From positions 1 to 6,961 of the forward strand of contig CALMAD010000065.1 in NCBI GenBank assembly GCA_937859105.1: 6,961 bases of DNA, written 5' to 3'. Shown in pieces: positions 6,830 to 6,961 of the stretch; position 1 is the stretch's first letter; the number at the start of each line of letters is the position of its first letter. The notes under the pieces are model-generated. The model ran no database searches, was not told where the DNA came from, and was given only the letters and a program-made list of their open reading frames with translations. The position numbers and the translations under genes were made by a program. This DNA comes from an uncultured Propionibacteriaceae bacterium. GTDB lineage: Bacteria > Actinomycetota > Actinomycetes > Propionibacteriales > Propionibacteriaceae.

Positions 6830-6836
6830 GGCGTCC
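6820..6836. terminator. Hairpin over the cupin stop codon, probable bidirectional terminator
   Basis: GGACGCC and GGCGTCC are perfectly complementary 7-base arms around the loop TGA, which is the cupin stop codon itself. It lies between two convergent genes whose stop codons are only seven bases apart, the expected place for a terminator working in both directions. There is no T tract, as is common for actinobacterial terminators. An overlapping alternative hairpin exists at 6826-6840. Confidence 0.5.
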
Positions 6837-6840
6837 TCAG
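6826..6840. terminator. Alternative overlapping hairpin at the convergent gene ends
   Basis: CTGAGG (6826-6831) and CCTCAG (6835-6840) form a perfect 6-bp stem with loop CGT. It shares bases with the hairpin at 6820-6836, so only one can form at a time in a given transcript. Its 3' arm contains the stop codon of the minus-strand NifU tail (6837-6839). It is shorter than its competitor and may have no separate role. Confidence 0.35.
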
Positions 6841-6961
6841 ACCTGCTCGACCGCGCGCAGAGACGGGACCCGGCGGCGCAATTGGTTCTCCAGCCGCTGA
6901 TGCAGGGTGATCACCGCCGCCGGGCACCGCTACGGCTGGCCGGTCGCCGAGGGTGGGTCGG
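6837..6961 (-). pseudogene. NifU-family protein, C-terminal end, interrupted by TAG and cut by the window edge
   Basis: The last 30 codons before the minus-strand stop read RCPAAVITLHQRLENQ, then LRRRVPSLRAVEQV. This matches the C-terminal end of the NifU domain, where a GxCxGCPAA motif is followed by TLH-x-RLE-x-x-LRRR-x-P-x-L-x-x-V; these domains carry or transfer Fe-S clusters through the two cysteines. Directly upstream in frame is a TAG (6930-6932 on the minus strand), and the codons before it read SATGQP. T-G and C-P-A-A sit the right distance apart for the motif, but the first cysteine is missing and a stop takes the place of an inner residue. Either the gene is decayed or the sequence contains compensating indels near the edge. 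The rest lies beyond 6961. It converges on the cupin gene. The family call rests on the tail only. Confidence 0.6.

Noticed and set aside
6907..6961. Plus-strand GTG frame reading VITAAGHRYGWPVAEGGS, reminiscent of the start of a primase/polymerase-type protein
   Set aside because: It is very short, has no SD, and lies over the minus-strand NifU tail, which gives a much longer and more specific match.
1..6961. CRISPR arrays, insertion sequences, tRNA or rRNA genes, phage or defence modules
   Set aside because: Nearly all of the window is covered by identified genes. No spaced repeats, transposase motifs, terminal inverted repeats or RNA-gene signatures were seen.

Overview
The window is very GC-rich. 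Its codons mostly end in G or C, it carries long antisense shadow reading frames, it uses GTG starts, and its promoter-like sites are of the TAnnnT type. Together these point to an actinomycete; the protein sequences resemble those of Streptomyces, Mycobacterium and Streptosporangiales-type bacteria, but genus cannot be fixed from this stretch. Both ends look like arbitrary or contig edges: the first gene stays open in frame up to the left edge, and the last gene runs off the right edge.

Left third (1-2943): korA and korB, the two subunits of a ferredoxin-dependent 2-oxoacid (most likely 2-oxoglutarate) oxidoreductase. They are joined by an ATGA stop/start overlap. Next comes a 112-residue YqeY-like protein (2968-3306) with no Shine-Dalgarno sequence, whose start coincides with the expected transcription start of a promoter-like site.

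Middle (3405-6405): a six-helix membrane protein of the YihY/BrkB family, preceded by a plausible promoter and a good ribosome binding site. It is followed 31 bases later by a complete M13 (neprilysin/PepO/Zmp1-type) zinc endopeptidase with all the family's catalytic residues at the expected spacing.

Right end (6406-6961): a small single-domain cupin with its own leader. The leader carries a promoter-like site, a hairpin and two SD-like sequences. Converging on the cupin is the C-terminal end of a NifU-family protein on the minus strand. That fragment has an in-frame TAG where the conserved Cys-x-x-Cys motif should be, so it is a pseudogene or a sequence-quality problem at the edge. The two stop codons lie within two overlapping, mutually exclusive hairpins that probably form a bidirectional terminator.

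Apart from korAB, which make one enzyme, the genes show no obvious shared pathway. I see no mobile element, CRISPR array, tRNA or rRNA, and no convincing previously undescribed system. The points most worth checking are the broken NifU tail, the hairpin arrangement around the cupin gene, and the apparent leaderless start of the YqeY-like gene.
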